Shown here: piece after piece, positions 50,180-59,305 of the stretch
Numbering within the stretch: position 1 is the stretch's first letter
Layout: every line of letters starts with the position of its first letter
NCBI GenBank assembly: GCA_024233935.1
Contig: JACKOY010000005.1
Coordinates: forward strand, 186,001-250,000
Source: Spirochaetales bacterium
GTDB taxonomy: Bacteria > Spirochaetota > Leptospiria > Leptospirales > Leptonemataceae
Direction of reading: 5' to 3'
Length of the DNA: 64,000 nt
Program-made: the position numbers and the translations under genes
The notes under the pieces: model-generated
What the model was told of the DNA's origin: nothing
The model's input: the letters and a program-made list of their open reading frames with translations, nothing else
Database searches by the model: none

Positions 50180-50880
50180 CACCAGCTGGCCTGATTTCCG
50201 GGCACGCGCAACATCTCTTTGACGTTGGCCTCGATCACGCGGTACCCGACGTTGCCGTACAGTTTCTGCCGACCGCCGTTGAGCACATAGGTCGGACTGC
50301 CCATGACCTGATACCCTTCCGCAATCTTGATGTCGTGCATCAACCCGGCCATGGCCCGACCGTCATGCAGGGCCTCCTCGATGGGCGCACGGGCCAACTT
50401 CAGTTCTTCGGCCACGGCAAGCTGAACCTCCAGCCGGGCAATGTCACGGCCCTCCTGAAAGAACAGTTGCCGCAGCCGCCAGGCGACTTCTTCGCAAACG
50501 CTCCGGCCGGCAACGCGCACGTCTCTGAAAGTGCCATCCCGCTCCAGGACCTGTAGCGCCTTCACGAAAAGATGCGGGCTACCACTCGAAGCGGGAACCT
50601 GGTCTCCCTCCCAGAGCGATTCGTGAATCTGGCAGTGTTCAAATTGGGCCACGGCCTCGCGCACGTGACGGGCGTAACCCGAAAACCCGCCCCGGTCTTT
50701 CCAGGCCTGGCGGATCTTCGATTGCACGTCCCCGAAAACGGGAACGAAGTGATACACGAAACGCACCTCGCCCGGAAAGTTCTGGCAAACCTCATCGACG
50801 CGAATCTGTGAAATGTAGGCCCAGATACAAAGCATGTCTGAAAAGTGCTCGATCGTAACCGTTTTTGAATGGGTTTCCAT
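50176..50880 (-). CDS. DsbA-family (FrnE/2-hydroxychromene-carboxylate isomerase-like) protein
   Basis: A 234-residue thioredoxin-fold protein without a signal peptide. The N-terminal strand and active-site loop are TIEHFSDMLCIWAYIS, which corresponds to SDxxCPWC of FrnE and the DSBA-like thioredoxin group but keeps only the first Cys (Cys18). The cis-proline motif region is MGSPTYVLNGGRQKLYGNVGYRVIEANV. The loss of the second Cys makes disulphide exchange unlikely; a glutathione- or coenzyme-A-dependent isomerase is more likely. The extreme C-terminus ends in Cys. It is divergent from the next gene across about 190 bases. Confidence 0.82.
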   Translation of the reverse strand: METHSKTVTIEHFSDMLCIWAYISQIRVDEVCQNFPGEVRFVYHFVPVFGDVQSKIRQAWKDRGGFSGYARHVREAVAQFEHCQIHESLWEGDQVPASSGSPHLFVKALQVLERDGTFRDVRVAGRSVCEEVAWRLRQLFFQEGRDIARLEVQLAVAEELKLARAPIEEALHDGRAMAGLMHDIKIAEGYQVMGSPTYVLNGGRQKLYGNVGYRVIEANVKEMLRVPGNQASWC

Positions 50881-51068
50881 ACAGACGCTCCCTCCGCGAA
50901 AGAATGCCGAAGCTTTGCTCGAACGACCATGATCTGGCGCAGTTTTGTACGCTCTCAGCTTTCTTTCCGGGCACCAACGCCAGGCCCACCGAATCTCAAA
51001 AGCTTCGGGCAGACGCCGCTTCCGGGTATGCCTGTGCGCGCACGGAACGATTCCGGGTTTACAGGCTG

Positions 51069-52385
51069 ATGGCGGTTTTTTATGGCAAGTTCATGTCCGC
51101 GCCATTTGAACAGGACGGAAACGCGCTTCGCATTCGCTACGGTATGCGGGGGACCGGTTGCCTGTACGCGGGCATTGGCCTGATCGGCGGACTTTTGGTC
51201 CTGGGGGCCGGGCTCTATCTGCTGGCCAGCGTCGGTGAAGAAGACACGGCACCGGGCGACCTTCTCATGGGCGCTTTCGTGCTGCTCTTTGGCCTGGTAT
51301 TTCTGCTCGGCTCTTTCAGTGGCCGAAGCTTTTCCTTTCGTTCCGAGTTGCTTGTCGAGCCGGACCGACAGGAGTTGCGTTTGACTCGGACCGACTCATC
51401 AGATCCGATCCGAATCCCCTTCGGGCAGGCGTTGCGCTACGAAATCCACCGGGTGTTTCGCGGCCACGGTTCGGTCTCGTACAGCAATAGCGAAAGCACC
51501 CGGGGACGCGGGCCAACCTACCAGATATTTCTGGTTCTGCGGGATGGCAGTCTCTTCTGGCTCTACACCAGCGCAGATATCGAACAGGTCCGCGCGCTGC
51601 TCGGGCTGCTCACGGAGCGATTGCTGCTTCCGGTGCGGGATCTCTCTGGAAACAAACTCGATCAAAGCGAAGCCCGGCAGTACGAAAACCCGCCGGCCGA
51701 ATCTTCCCCGGAGTCTTCATCGTTCGTGAGCGTGGAGCGGAAGGGCGGAGAAACGAGCATTCGCATTCTGGAAAAACGATCTTTACGGACAACGCTGCTC
51801 AAGGTGCTCGTGTTCCTGCTCTTTTTCGGGGCGCCGCTTCTGATCTTTCGGGATATGCTCGTGACACCACCGGATTGGAGTTCGCCCCACAGCTATGTGT
51901 TTCTGGTCCCGGCCGGAATTTTCGCGGCCTTTTTTCTTTCGGTTACGATCTTCATGCTGCTCATTACTTTGCGATCGTACCGCATTGTGCTGCGTCACGC
52001 AAACCTGATTGCGGAGCTCTGTTTACCCTGGCCGTTGCGCTTTCTTTCGCGTTCGCGCACCGTGACACGCGACATGATCCGGCAGATTCGGGTCAATCGT
52101 CTGGACGAAGGTCACTTCTGGCTTTCGGTGGCCCTGGAAACAAGCTACGCGCGGAGCCTGCTTCCGCCTTCCGGCCTGGACTTTTTGTTTAACGTCGGTG
52201 CGTTCTCAAAAACCGCCCTTCACGAAACGAGCCCGGATGAGCGTGTACTGGGTCTCTGGGAAGTGCCCGGATACCTGCGGGCTGACCAGGGCGCGGGTTA
52301 TCACGAGTTGCGCTTCATTGAAAAAATCGTGCAACAGGAGCTGGGCCTGGTCGATGGGGACCTGGAGTCCTATTCCCACGCCTGA
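51069..52385 (+). CDS. Membrane protein of unknown function
   Basis: About 438 residues from ATG 51069; ATG 51093 (MSAPFEQ) is also possible, and the frame is open to 50865. Four membrane segments are visible in two pairs: GTGCLYAGIGLIGGLLVLGAGLYLL with LLMGAFVLLFGLVFLLGSF, and VLVFLLFFGAPLLIF with YVFLVPAGIFAAFFLSVTIFMLLITL. Each pair is followed by a beta-rich cytosolic stretch of about 130 residues (ELLVEPDRQELRLTRTDSSDPIRIPF and RIVLRHANLIAELCLPWPLRFLS), so the protein looks like an internal duplication. No family recognised. It converges without a gap on the ankyrin-repeat gene (52385/52386). Confidence 0.72.
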   Translation: MAVFYGKFMSAPFEQDGNALRIRYGMRGTGCLYAGIGLIGGLLVLGAGLYLLASVGEEDTAPGDLLMGAFVLLFGLVFLLGSFSGRSFSFRSELLVEPDRQELRLTRTDSSDPIRIPFGQALRYEIHRVFRGHGSVSYSNSESTRGRGPTYQIFLVLRDGSLFWLYTSADIEQVRALLGLLTERLLLPVRDLSGNKLDQSEARQYENPPAESSPESSSFVSVERKGGETSIRILEKRSLRTTLLKVLVFLLFFGAPLLIFRDMLVTPPDWSSPHSYVFLVPAGIFAAFFLSVTIFMLLITLRSYRIVLRHANLIAELCLPWPLRFLSRSRTVTRDMIRQIRVNRLDEGHFWLSVALETSYARSLLPPSGLDFLFNVGAFSKTALHETSPDERVLGLWEVPGYLRADQGAGYHELRFIEKIVQQELGLVDGDLESYSHA

Positions 52386-54530
52386 TCAATTGCGCAAACC
52401 GGCCGCCTCAATTTCCTGCATGCGACTTGTATAGCAGTTGGAGCGCGCCACCTGATAGGCGTTCTCCCCATCTTCGTTGCGCGCGCTCTGGTTTGCCCCG
52501 GCCTGAAGCAGAATGCCGATGGTGCTTGCCCGGCACTTCAGAGCCGCGTTCATGAGCGGGGTTTGGCCGGCGTTGCTTGCCAGGTTCACGTCCGCCCCGG
52601 CCGCAATCAGGCGCCGCACGATCGCGTCGTAACCGTTGTAGGCCGCCTGGCTGATCGGCGTACTGCCAATCGAACTGCGGGCATTCACATCGGCTCCGTT
52701 TTCGATCAGAATTTGAACCATTTCTTCTTCTTCGCCGAGTACAGCATAACCCAGAGCAGAAATTCCCAGGTCCATACGCAGGTTCACGTCCGCGCCGGCC
52801 TGCAGGGCCCCGCGTAGAAGCGGCACGTTTCCGGTGTTGATCGCGTAACGCAGTTCTTCGTCGGCGTCTTCCGGCGCCACTTCCTCGATCTCCACGGCCG
52901 TATTCGGTGTGGGCTGTGGTTCCTCGACCTCGGTGATGGTATGACCCATATCGCTCCAGTAACTGCCCCAGGTCGGAATATCTCCGCGCAGGTTGCGCAC
53001 GTTGCGATCGCGGTCCACCAGGCCACCGTAGATCTCAACGCGCGGCTGACCGGAGGTGGCGCGCAGCACCAGGTCGCCGCCCTGGCCCAGATGGTACTCT
53101 TCGTTCAGTCCGTGATAGTAGATTTCGTCGTAATCGTAGGCATCGAGGTGGCGGGAGTTCCAGCCAATTTGAAACTCCCCGCCGGTGGCCTTTACATAAA
53201 CAGCGCTATACGGCAGCACGAAGACCCCACTCGGTTGCCAGCCACCCGACAACGTGCGGGCCTCTCTACGCGGTCGGGGCGATACCAAAAGTACGATCTC
53301 ACCGAACGGAATCGCAATCTCCTGCCGGCGCGGGTTCATGCGCATAAAACGTGAGCCCGAGGTCCCGGCACTGCTCGAATGCAAAACGCGACGCGTCTGA
53401 CGATCCCAGAGATACAGGTATTCACCGCCAAGCGCCAGAACACGGCCATCCGGACTGAGGGCAATGCGTGGCATCGAATCGGTCACACTGACCACCAGGC
53501 GATCCAGAAAACCGGTGTTGATGTCGGCCTGAGCAATCACGGCCTTTGAACCGGACTCCCCCATGACGCAAAGCAAGTGCGACGGATTTGCCGGATCGAA
53601 AATCAAACTCATGACGGAGTAAAAGCCGGGAAAGTTGTTCGCCCGGGCTGCGTTTACATAGGCCGGTAGACGTCGCAGCTCCCGACCGCTAAGCGCATCT
53701 ACGATGGCGATTGTGCCCACACAGTCGCCAATGGCAATCGTCCGGCGATCGGGACTGATTGCCATACTGTGAAAAGGATGAGAACAGCTATCTGGAGGTA
53801 TGCCGGCCTGCACATCGGCCGGTGTCTTGAGCTGGTATTTCCAGGCGATGGCGCCGCTGGTCGCATCCAGTTGGATCAACCAGCGGTCCTCGTGCGGCCT
53901 GCACGAACCGAAGTTATGGCCGTACTGGTTTTTGAAGATGACAAACAGGCTGCGCGAATCCGAAGAAAACCGGGCGGTCACGGGATCGAGGAGAATCGGG
54001 GCGTTATTCAGGCGCCCGACACAGGGCCCGTAAAAACTGGCCAGCTGGACTGTCCGGACTGTGCTGCCATCCCGGGAGTTCAGCACCACCAGACTGTGCG
54101 GCGAGTCCACCACATCGTTGGATGCGATCACCGAAATCAAATTGCCGTTCGGGCTGACTTCCATCTCATCGATGGTCGGATAATTGCCGCCGTAAAGGGT
54201 GGCCGCAAAAGGTTTGACCGACCAGCGTCGCAGGGCGTTGTCCAGCTCCCAGAACGTGACATTGCCGGCTTCGATGGGGGAGCCACTGTGGTCTCCCGTG
54301 TCCCCCACGACCAGCGCGGTACCGTCGGGGGTGTAGGCCACAGTTTCCACCGCTTCGGCCTCGGTGGCCGGAAAGCCGTAGGCGCTCATCCAGGCCCGCT
54401 GGCCCGCAGGAGCCAGCTCGGGGTGGTCGAGCAACAGGGGTAACTCCCTCTGGGCGCGTGGTATTTCGTACCCGGGTAGAGGGCCGGCCAGGAGCAAAAT
54501 CGAAAAGAAAAGCACTTTCGATGTGCGCAT
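52386..54530 (-). CDS. Exported beta-propeller (WD40-like) and ankyrin-repeat protein
   Basis: A 714-residue protein from ATG 54530, with AAGGAG six bases upstream and a signal peptide (MRTSKVLFFSILLLAGPLPGYEIP). Residues about 40-430 form a propeller-like repeat region (DGTALVVGDTGDHSGSP, ISPDRRTIAIGDCVGTIAIVDALSGRELRRL, LSPDGRVLALGGEYLYLWDRQTRRVL). The C-terminal part (about 580-710) has four ankyrin repeats (LRGALQAGADVNLRMD, VQILIENGADVNARSS, VRRLIAAGADVNLASN, IGILLQAGANQSARNE). The middle is a linker with QPTPNTAVEIEEVAPEDADEE. It probably serves as a protein-binding scaffold in the periplasm. Confidence 0.85.
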   Translation of the reverse strand: MRTSKVLFFSILLLAGPLPGYEIPRAQRELPLLLDHPELAPAGQRAWMSAYGFPATEAEAVETVAYTPDGTALVVGDTGDHSGSPIEAGNVTFWELDNALRRWSVKPFAATLYGGNYPTIDEMEVSPNGNLISVIASNDVVDSPHSLVVLNSRDGSTVRTVQLASFYGPCVGRLNNAPILLDPVTARFSSDSRSLFVIFKNQYGHNFGSCRPHEDRWLIQLDATSGAIAWKYQLKTPADVQAGIPPDSCSHPFHSMAISPDRRTIAIGDCVGTIAIVDALSGRELRRLPAYVNAARANNFPGFYSVMSLIFDPANPSHLLCVMGESGSKAVIAQADINTGFLDRLVVSVTDSMPRIALSPDGRVLALGGEYLYLWDRQTRRVLHSSSAGTSGSRFMRMNPRRQEIAIPFGEIVLLVSPRPRREARTLSGGWQPSGVFVLPYSAVYVKATGGEFQIGWNSRHLDAYDYDEIYYHGLNEEYHLGQGGDLVLRATSGQPRVEIYGGLVDRDRNVRNLRGDIPTWGSYWSDMGHTITEVEEPQPTPNTAVEIEEVAPEDADEELRYAINTGNVPLLRGALQAGADVNLRMDLGISALGYAVLGEEEEMVQILIENGADVNARSSIGSTPISQAAYNGYDAIVRRLIAAGADVNLASNAGQTPLMNAALKCRASTIGILLQAGANQSARNEDGENAYQVARSNCYTSRMQEIEAAGLRN

Positions 54531-54671
54531 ACGATCTCCTTCCTTCTCCGGCATAATCACGGAACGGGAGAGAAAGAGACCCCGTAGCCGGTAATGTTGC
54601 AACTACTTTCGTCCTACAGCGGTAGCGGGCCTGATTGACAGGGGAAGGACAAACCAGCAGGCTACACAACG

Positions 54672-56837
54672 GTGACCGAGGAACAGAAGCATGTGCGTCG
54701 GCTGGAAGAGCAGATCGAAGATCTGATCGCCCGGCTCAAGACCAGTTCGGATCATGCGGCGGCCCTGCGACGCGCGGAAGAACTGAACCGCCGCATTGTG
54801 GAAGCCATGCCGGGAGGCATTGTGCACGTGAGCGCCGAGGGCGCGATCCTCGACGCCAATTCGGAGGCCCTGCGCATCTTGGGCCTGAGTTTCGACACGC
54901 TGACCAGGCGCTACACCAGTGATTTTGAAACCGAAACGCTGCGGGAAGATGGCACGCCCTGCCCGGTCGAAGAGTACCCTGTAAGCCAGGCGATTATTAC
55001 CGGAGAACCCCAGCCGCCCACAACGATCGGTGTTCGGCATTCCGGAGGCGCCATCTCCTGGGCCGTCTTTCGGGCTATCCCGATCAAGGATCCGGAATCC
55101 GGCGCGGTGACCGGCGCCATCGTAACTTTTTTGGACGTAACCCGGGAGCGGGAAACGATTGCGCGCCTTCGCCAGAGCGAAGACCATCTCGCTTCGCTCA
55201 TCGAGAACTTCCCGCACTACTTTGCAACGATTGATTCCGAATACCGAATTCTGTACGTGAACCGCGTCGATCCGAGCACGACCCTTGAGGAAGTGATCGG
55301 ATCATCGTTCTTTGATTACACAACGCCGGAACACAGCGCCGCGGTTCGCGAAGTGTTTGAAGATGTATTTGCCCGCGGCTCTGTTCGCACGCTGGAACAT
55401 ATGATCATGGTCAAGGGGCAGCCGATCGATCTGCAGGCAACGTTCTGGCCGGTCTATCGGGGCGGCGAAATTCGATACGTGAATAGCGTGGCCTGGGATA
55501 TTTCCGAGCTCAAGCGCCTGCAGCGCCTGCTCGAATACCAGGCGAACCACGATCCTCTAACGGCCCTGGACAATCGGCTCAGTTTCCGGGAAGTTGTTTT
55601 GGCGGCTATCAAGTCGGCCCGCAACGGCCAGGAAGTGCACGCTCTGGCCTACGTTGACCTGGACCAATTTAAACTCGTAAACGATACTTCGGGCCATGTC
55701 GCAGGCGACGAGCTGCTGTGTCAGTTCTCGTTCTTACTTAAAGAAGCCATGACCGATCATGGAACTGTTGCCCGCCTGGGTGGCGACGAGTTCGGGATTC
55801 TTTTGGCCGGACGCGACATCGATAGCGCGGTGCCCCTGCTCGAGGAGTTTTGCAAGAAGGCGGCACAGTTTCGTTTTCAATGGAACGAGCGAGTATTTTC
55901 GATCGGCCTGAGTGTAGGTTTGACCCAGATTGATTCGCGCTGCGAAGGCTATGCTCAAATTCTTCGGGATGCAGATACGGCCTGCTTTCTGGCCAAAGAA
56001 TCGGGCCGCAATCGCATTCACGTATTTCGACCGGACGATGACAGTCTGCTCGAACGGCGCGAACACATGAACAGGGCCACCGACGTGGCGGGCGTGCTCG
56101 ATCGCAAAGAACTGCTGCTCTATGCCCAGGAAATTCGAGGAGCTTCCGGAACCCGGGCGTATGAGATCCTCAGCCGCTTTCGGGGGGCCGATGGCGAGAT
56201 CGTCTCGGCGGCTCAATTTATTTCAGCGGCCGAACGCTTTGACCTTATGCCCCGCTTTGACCGCGAAGTAGTGCGACTGGTTACCGGTTGCCTGCGTGAA
56301 CATTTTTCGGGCTGCGGATCGGACGTGGATTTTCTTACAGTGAATCTTTCGGGTGCATCCGTGGGAGACCCTCACTTCCAGTCGTATCTCAGTGATCTTC
56401 TGGCGGAGCTCGGCCCCCTGGCGCGACACCTTTGCTTTGAGATTACCGAAACCGCCGCCGTGCGCAATCTGGACACCAGTCGACGCTTCATGGACGCGCT
56501 CGTCGAGCGCGGGGTGAGCTTCGCCCTGGACGATTTTGGAGCCGGACTTTCATCGTTTGCATATTTGCGCCGCCTGCCGATTCGCCTCTTGAAAGTGGAT
56601 GGCTCTTTAATCGAGGGCATGGCGGACGATGAAGTCGACCGCATCATGGTGCGGAGCATACTCGACCTTTGCGGCGCGCTGAATCTGAAGACGGTGGCCG
56701 AAAAAGTCTCTACACCGGAGCTCGAGAAGTTGGTGTTTGATATGGGCTTTGATTATGCCCAGGGGTACCAAATTCACCGACCCGCGCCCCTGGAAACGAT
56801 CATTTCCCACCTGGCCACCGGCAAAACGAATTTTTAG
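54672..56837 (+). CDS. PAS-PAS-GGDEF-EAL protein (cyclic di-GMP turnover)
   Basis: A 721-residue cytosolic protein starting at GTG 54672. A coiled coil (KHVRRLEEQIEDLIARLKTSSDH) leads to two PAS domains (IVEAMPGGIVHVSAEGAILDAN and LIENFPHYFATIDSEYRILYVN). The GGDEF domain has HDPLTALDNR and RLGGDEFGILLAG, so it could make cyclic di-GMP. The EAL domain keeps LTVNLSG, CFEITET, LDDFGAGLSSFAYLRRLP, LLKVDGSLI, AEKVST and YAQGYQI, but its first motif reads YEILSRFR instead of EALLR. Ala to Ile there is a change not normally seen, so phosphodiesterase activity may be lower. Two domains with opposite activities suggest a switchable enzyme. Confidence 0.92.
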   Translation: MTEEQKHVRRLEEQIEDLIARLKTSSDHAAALRRAEELNRRIVEAMPGGIVHVSAEGAILDANSEALRILGLSFDTLTRRYTSDFETETLREDGTPCPVEEYPVSQAIITGEPQPPTTIGVRHSGGAISWAVFRAIPIKDPESGAVTGAIVTFLDVTRERETIARLRQSEDHLASLIENFPHYFATIDSEYRILYVNRVDPSTTLEEVIGSSFFDYTTPEHSAAVREVFEDVFARGSVRTLEHMIMVKGQPIDLQATFWPVYRGGEIRYVNSVAWDISELKRLQRLLEYQANHDPLTALDNRLSFREVVLAAIKSARNGQEVHALAYVDLDQFKLVNDTSGHVAGDELLCQFSFLLKEAMTDHGTVARLGGDEFGILLAGRDIDSAVPLLEEFCKKAAQFRFQWNERVFSIGLSVGLTQIDSRCEGYAQILRDADTACFLAKESGRNRIHVFRPDDDSLLERREHMNRATDVAGVLDRKELLLYAQEIRGASGTRAYEILSRFRGADGEIVSAAQFISAAERFDLMPRFDREVVRLVTGCLREHFSGCGSDVDFLTVNLSGASVGDPHFQSYLSDLLAELGPLARHLCFEITETAAVRNLDTSRRFMDALVERGVSFALDDFGAGLSSFAYLRRLPIRLLKVDGSLIEGMADDEVDRIMVRSILDLCGALNLKTVAEKVSTPELEKLVFDMGFDYAQGYQIHRPAPLETIISHLATGKTNF

Positions 56838-56903
56838 TTGAACATACAGCGCATGGCAGCCATCGCATAGTTGGATCAAATCCCGAAGCACCTGAGGCTC
56901 TGC

Positions 56904-58055
56904 ATGAAATTACGCCTTTTCACTTTGCTTGTCGTTGTCACCGTAGCACAGCTCGGTTCGCCACTGCACTCCCAGCCCGATGCCCGTACGCCGCGTTTCC
57001 AGCCGGCCGGGAACCCCGGTCCGCTTTCCGTGATTCCCGGCGGCAGCGCCGAGTTTCAGCTCAACGTCTTCATTCCCGAGAACAATCACATCTACGTGGG
57101 ACACGTGGACATACGCAGTTTCAATATCGTAACCGAGTTCTCAACTGAAGAGGCCGGTTGGGCGGTCGAAGTCAAAGAAGGGCCCGATGGTGTCGTAAAG
57201 GATCTCGACTACATACTGGCCGGGCGCGGCATGAATGCCGCCGCCGGTCGCTACACGCTTCAGATATTCGAAACGCTCGGCCGCAGCGCAAACAATAGTG
57301 TGCAGGCCCTTTCTATTAAGATACGCACGCAGATGTGCAATTCCCGGACCAACGTCTGTTATCGACCGGCCGAGCTCACGCAGACCATTCCGGTGCGTCT
57401 CAGTGGGGCGCGTCGCGAAATCTCCCATCGCAGTGTAGGACGCATTGAGTGGGCCAACGGTTATGATGCCGCGCTTGCAAAAGCCCGGCAGACCGGTCAG
57501 AATATCTTCGTCCTCATCACCGCGCCCTCCTGGTGTGGATACTGCCAGATGCTTGAACGAGACGTCATGTCCAAAGACGCAGTGGCCACGGTGCTCAACA
57601 ATAAGTTCGTGTCTTTGCAGGTGCTGGATTCAAGTCCCGACCTGAGGCGCTTTGATTTTGACGGGTATCCGACCATGCTTGTGGCAAACGCCAGCGGCGA
57701 GGTTATCAACGAGATCAATGGCCGGAGTGAATCCCGCTTTCTGGCCGCTGTTCGACCTTATGAACAAAACCCCGGCTCTACAACGACAAACAACACCGAA
57801 GAGACGGCAAGTGAACGCTTCGAATGCACCGGAACTGTGACCGGCCGCTTTGAGCATCGAAGCGACGGCTGGGTGCAGGTCGTCGCCGGCCAGGCGCCGC
57901 AGCCGTACACCGAAAATCGGCGTGATCAGAACTTTGTTGTGCTTCAGAACTCGAGCACCCGCGTCTTCTACGCCCTTCCATTGCGGAGCGGACCTGGATA
58001 TGTGTACGAAAACGGAGGCTGGCAATCCCGATTTCAGGCGCGACCCATCGAGTAG
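56904..58055 (+). CDS. Exported thioredoxin-like protein with DsbD-alpha-like domain
   Basis: A 383-residue protein. ATG 56904 follows GAGG by seven bases and gives a signal peptide (MKLRLFTLLVVVTVAQLGSPLHSQP). Residues about 40-160 form a DsbD N-terminal-like immunoglobulin fold, including TQMCNSRTNVCYRPAEL, whose two cysteines match the DsbD-alpha pair. Residues about 175-275 are a thioredoxin domain (NIFVLITAPSWCGYCQMLERDVMSKD, with CGYC, and DFDGYPTMLVANASG with cis-Pro). The last 90 residues (TASERFECTGTVTGRFEHRSDGWVQVV) are not recognised. It should exchange disulphides in the periplasm. A DsbD-like membrane partner is not in the window. Confidence 0.85.
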   Translation: MKLRLFTLLVVVTVAQLGSPLHSQPDARTPRFQPAGNPGPLSVIPGGSAEFQLNVFIPENNHIYVGHVDIRSFNIVTEFSTEEAGWAVEVKEGPDGVVKDLDYILAGRGMNAAAGRYTLQIFETLGRSANNSVQALSIKIRTQMCNSRTNVCYRPAELTQTIPVRLSGARREISHRSVGRIEWANGYDAALAKARQTGQNIFVLITAPSWCGYCQMLERDVMSKDAVATVLNNKFVSLQVLDSSPDLRRFDFDGYPTMLVANASGEVINEINGRSESRFLAAVRPYEQNPGSTTTNNTEETASERFECTGTVTGRFEHRSDGWVQVVAGQAPQPYTENRRDQNFVVLQNSSTRVFYALPLRSGPGYVYENGGWQSRFQARPIE

Positions 58056-58058
58056 ACT

Positions 58059-58541
58059 ATGGCCTCCGAAGCGGCCCCATCCAACGCACAGGTGATTGAA
58101 CTTCTGGGGAAGATCGCCGATCTTCTGGAACTGGAAGGGGCGCAATTCTTCCGCGTTCGCGCCTATCGCGAAGCAACCGACACAATCCGCGGGCTCGATG
58201 AACCCCTGGCGGCGCTCGTGGCCCGCGGAGCGAAGCTGACCGACCTGCCGGGTATCGGCAAAGAGCTCGCCGCAAAGCTGACCGAATTCGTCACCACCGG
58301 AAAACTGGCTTACCTGGACCAGTTGGCCGAAAAAACGCCGCTCGGCCTTTTGTCGGTCCTGCGTGTTCCCGGCCTGGGCGCAAAGCGGGTTCGACTGCTG
58401 TACGATAGCCTGGGCGTCACAAGCCTGGAGGAGCTGGAAGAAGCGGCCCGCAATCAGAAACTGCGTGAGCTGCCCGGCCTCGGCGCAAAGATCGAAAGCG
58501 ACATCCTGCGTCGTCTCGAACGCCTGCGCGCCCCGGATTGA
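58059..58541 (+). CDS. Stand-alone HhH domain related to the PolX N-terminus
   Basis: A 160-residue protein matching only the N-terminal third of bacterial family-X DNA polymerase: VIELLGKIADLLELEGAQFFRVRAYREATDTIRGL, then LTDLPGIGKELAAKLTEFVTTGKLAYLDQL, then LGLLSVLRVPGLGAKRVRLLYDSLGVTSLEELEEAA and LRELPGLGAKIESDIL. Thus the 8-kDa and helix-hairpin-helix modules are present, but the palm/nucleotidyltransferase and PHP domains are absent; the frame ends cleanly and downstream DNA shows no remnant. It should bind DNA without polymerase activity. It begins three bases after the preceding stop. Confidence 0.88.
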   Translation: MASEAAPSNAQVIELLGKIADLLELEGAQFFRVRAYREATDTIRGLDEPLAALVARGAKLTDLPGIGKELAAKLTEFVTTGKLAYLDQLAEKTPLGLLSVLRVPGLGAKRVRLLYDSLGVTSLEELEEAARNQKLRELPGLGAKIESDILRRLERLRAPD

Positions 58542-58638
58542 TTTTTTCAAGCCCGGCTTGACGATTGCCGGGCCGGCGCCTATTCTTGATTGTCGACCTA
58601 TCGGCCCGACCGTGGTCAAAGACCCGGTCGGAAGAACC

Positions 58639-58661
58639 CGTCGGAAGCGAAAGCTCCGACG
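58639..58661 (+). promoter_or_regulatory. Hairpin with GAAA loop before the Spy-like gene
   Basis: CGTCGG-A-AGC pairs with GCT-CCGACG around a GAAA tetraloop, ending two bases before the GGAG ribosome site of the gene at 58674. It may protect the mRNA or modulate initiation. Confidence 0.4.
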
Positions 58662-58673
58662 AAGGAGAAACCA

Positions 58674-59099
58674 ATGAGATCACTACTATCCCGTCACCGG
58701 GGTTGCCATGGCCGTCGCCATGGCTACGAACACCATCACGAGGAGAGCTTCATGGGCGGACACTTCGGCGTCCGGCGTCCCGTGCGTTTTCTGAGCTACA
58801 AACTCGACCTGGACGAAGGGCAGACCAAGGAACTGGCGCGCATTCTGGACCGGCTGAAAACCGACCGCGCCCAGGCCGCCGTTGACGAACGCCGAACGCT
58901 GAGCGCGTTTGCAGAAGCGGTTCAGGGCGCAACGTTTGCGGAGGAAGTCGCGGGATCCGGTGCAAGCACACGAAAGAAGACGGCCGATCTGCTCGCCGAC
59001 GCGGTCGTCACCGCGCTGCGCGAGATTCACGGTTTGTTGAATGAAGACCAGCGCGAACGCCTGGCGTATTTGATCCGAACCGGGGCGCTTTCGCTCTAA
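58674..59099 (+). CDS. Spy/CpxP- or heavy-metal-sensor-like small protein
   Basis: A 141-residue protein. AAGGAG stands seven bases before ATG 58674. The first 40 residues are rich in His and Arg (SRHRGCHGRRHGYEHHHEES), and the rest is helical with the family pattern LDLDEGQTKELARILDRLKTDRAQAAVDERRTL and LREIHGLLNEDQRERLAYLIRTG, as in Spy/CpxP/CnrX-type proteins. Unlike these it has no signal peptide, so it may be cytosolic with the His cluster binding metal. The gene is followed by a good intrinsic terminator. Confidence 0.75.
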   Translation: MRSLLSRHRGCHGRRHGYEHHHEESFMGGHFGVRRPVRFLSYKLDLDEGQTKELARILDRLKTDRAQAAVDERRTLSAFAEAVQGATFAEEVAGSGASTRKKTADLLADAVVTALREIHGLLNEDQRERLAYLIRTGALSL

Positions 59100-59125
59100 T
59101 CCAGCCGGACACTGCGAGAAACTCT

Positions 59126-59161
59126 ACGCCGGTCGACCCCGTGGTCTGACCGGCGTTTTTC
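59126..59161 (+). terminator. Intrinsic terminator after the Spy-like gene
   Basis: ACGCCGGTC (59126-59134) pairs exactly with GACCGGCGT (59148-59156), loop 13 bases, followed by TTTTC. It begins 27 bases after the stop at 59099. This is the most typical rho-independent terminator in the window. Confidence 0.85.
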
Positions 59162-59305
59162 TATTCCGGAGCGTTTGCCTGCCGCCGGCTTCGAGAAGGC
59201 CCAGGAATTCCGAACGCCGCAACTCTGTTTTCTTCCGGTCCAAACGCAACACGGAGAAATGGAGCCCGCTCATCAAATCTTGTCGCGGACTTCCCCGAGG
59301 AACAC

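Noticed and set aside
58551..58573. GCCCGGC/GCCGGGC hairpin after the PolX-like gene as terminator
   Set aside because: The T-run lies before, not after, the stem on the plus strand, so it does not form a standard terminator in that direction.
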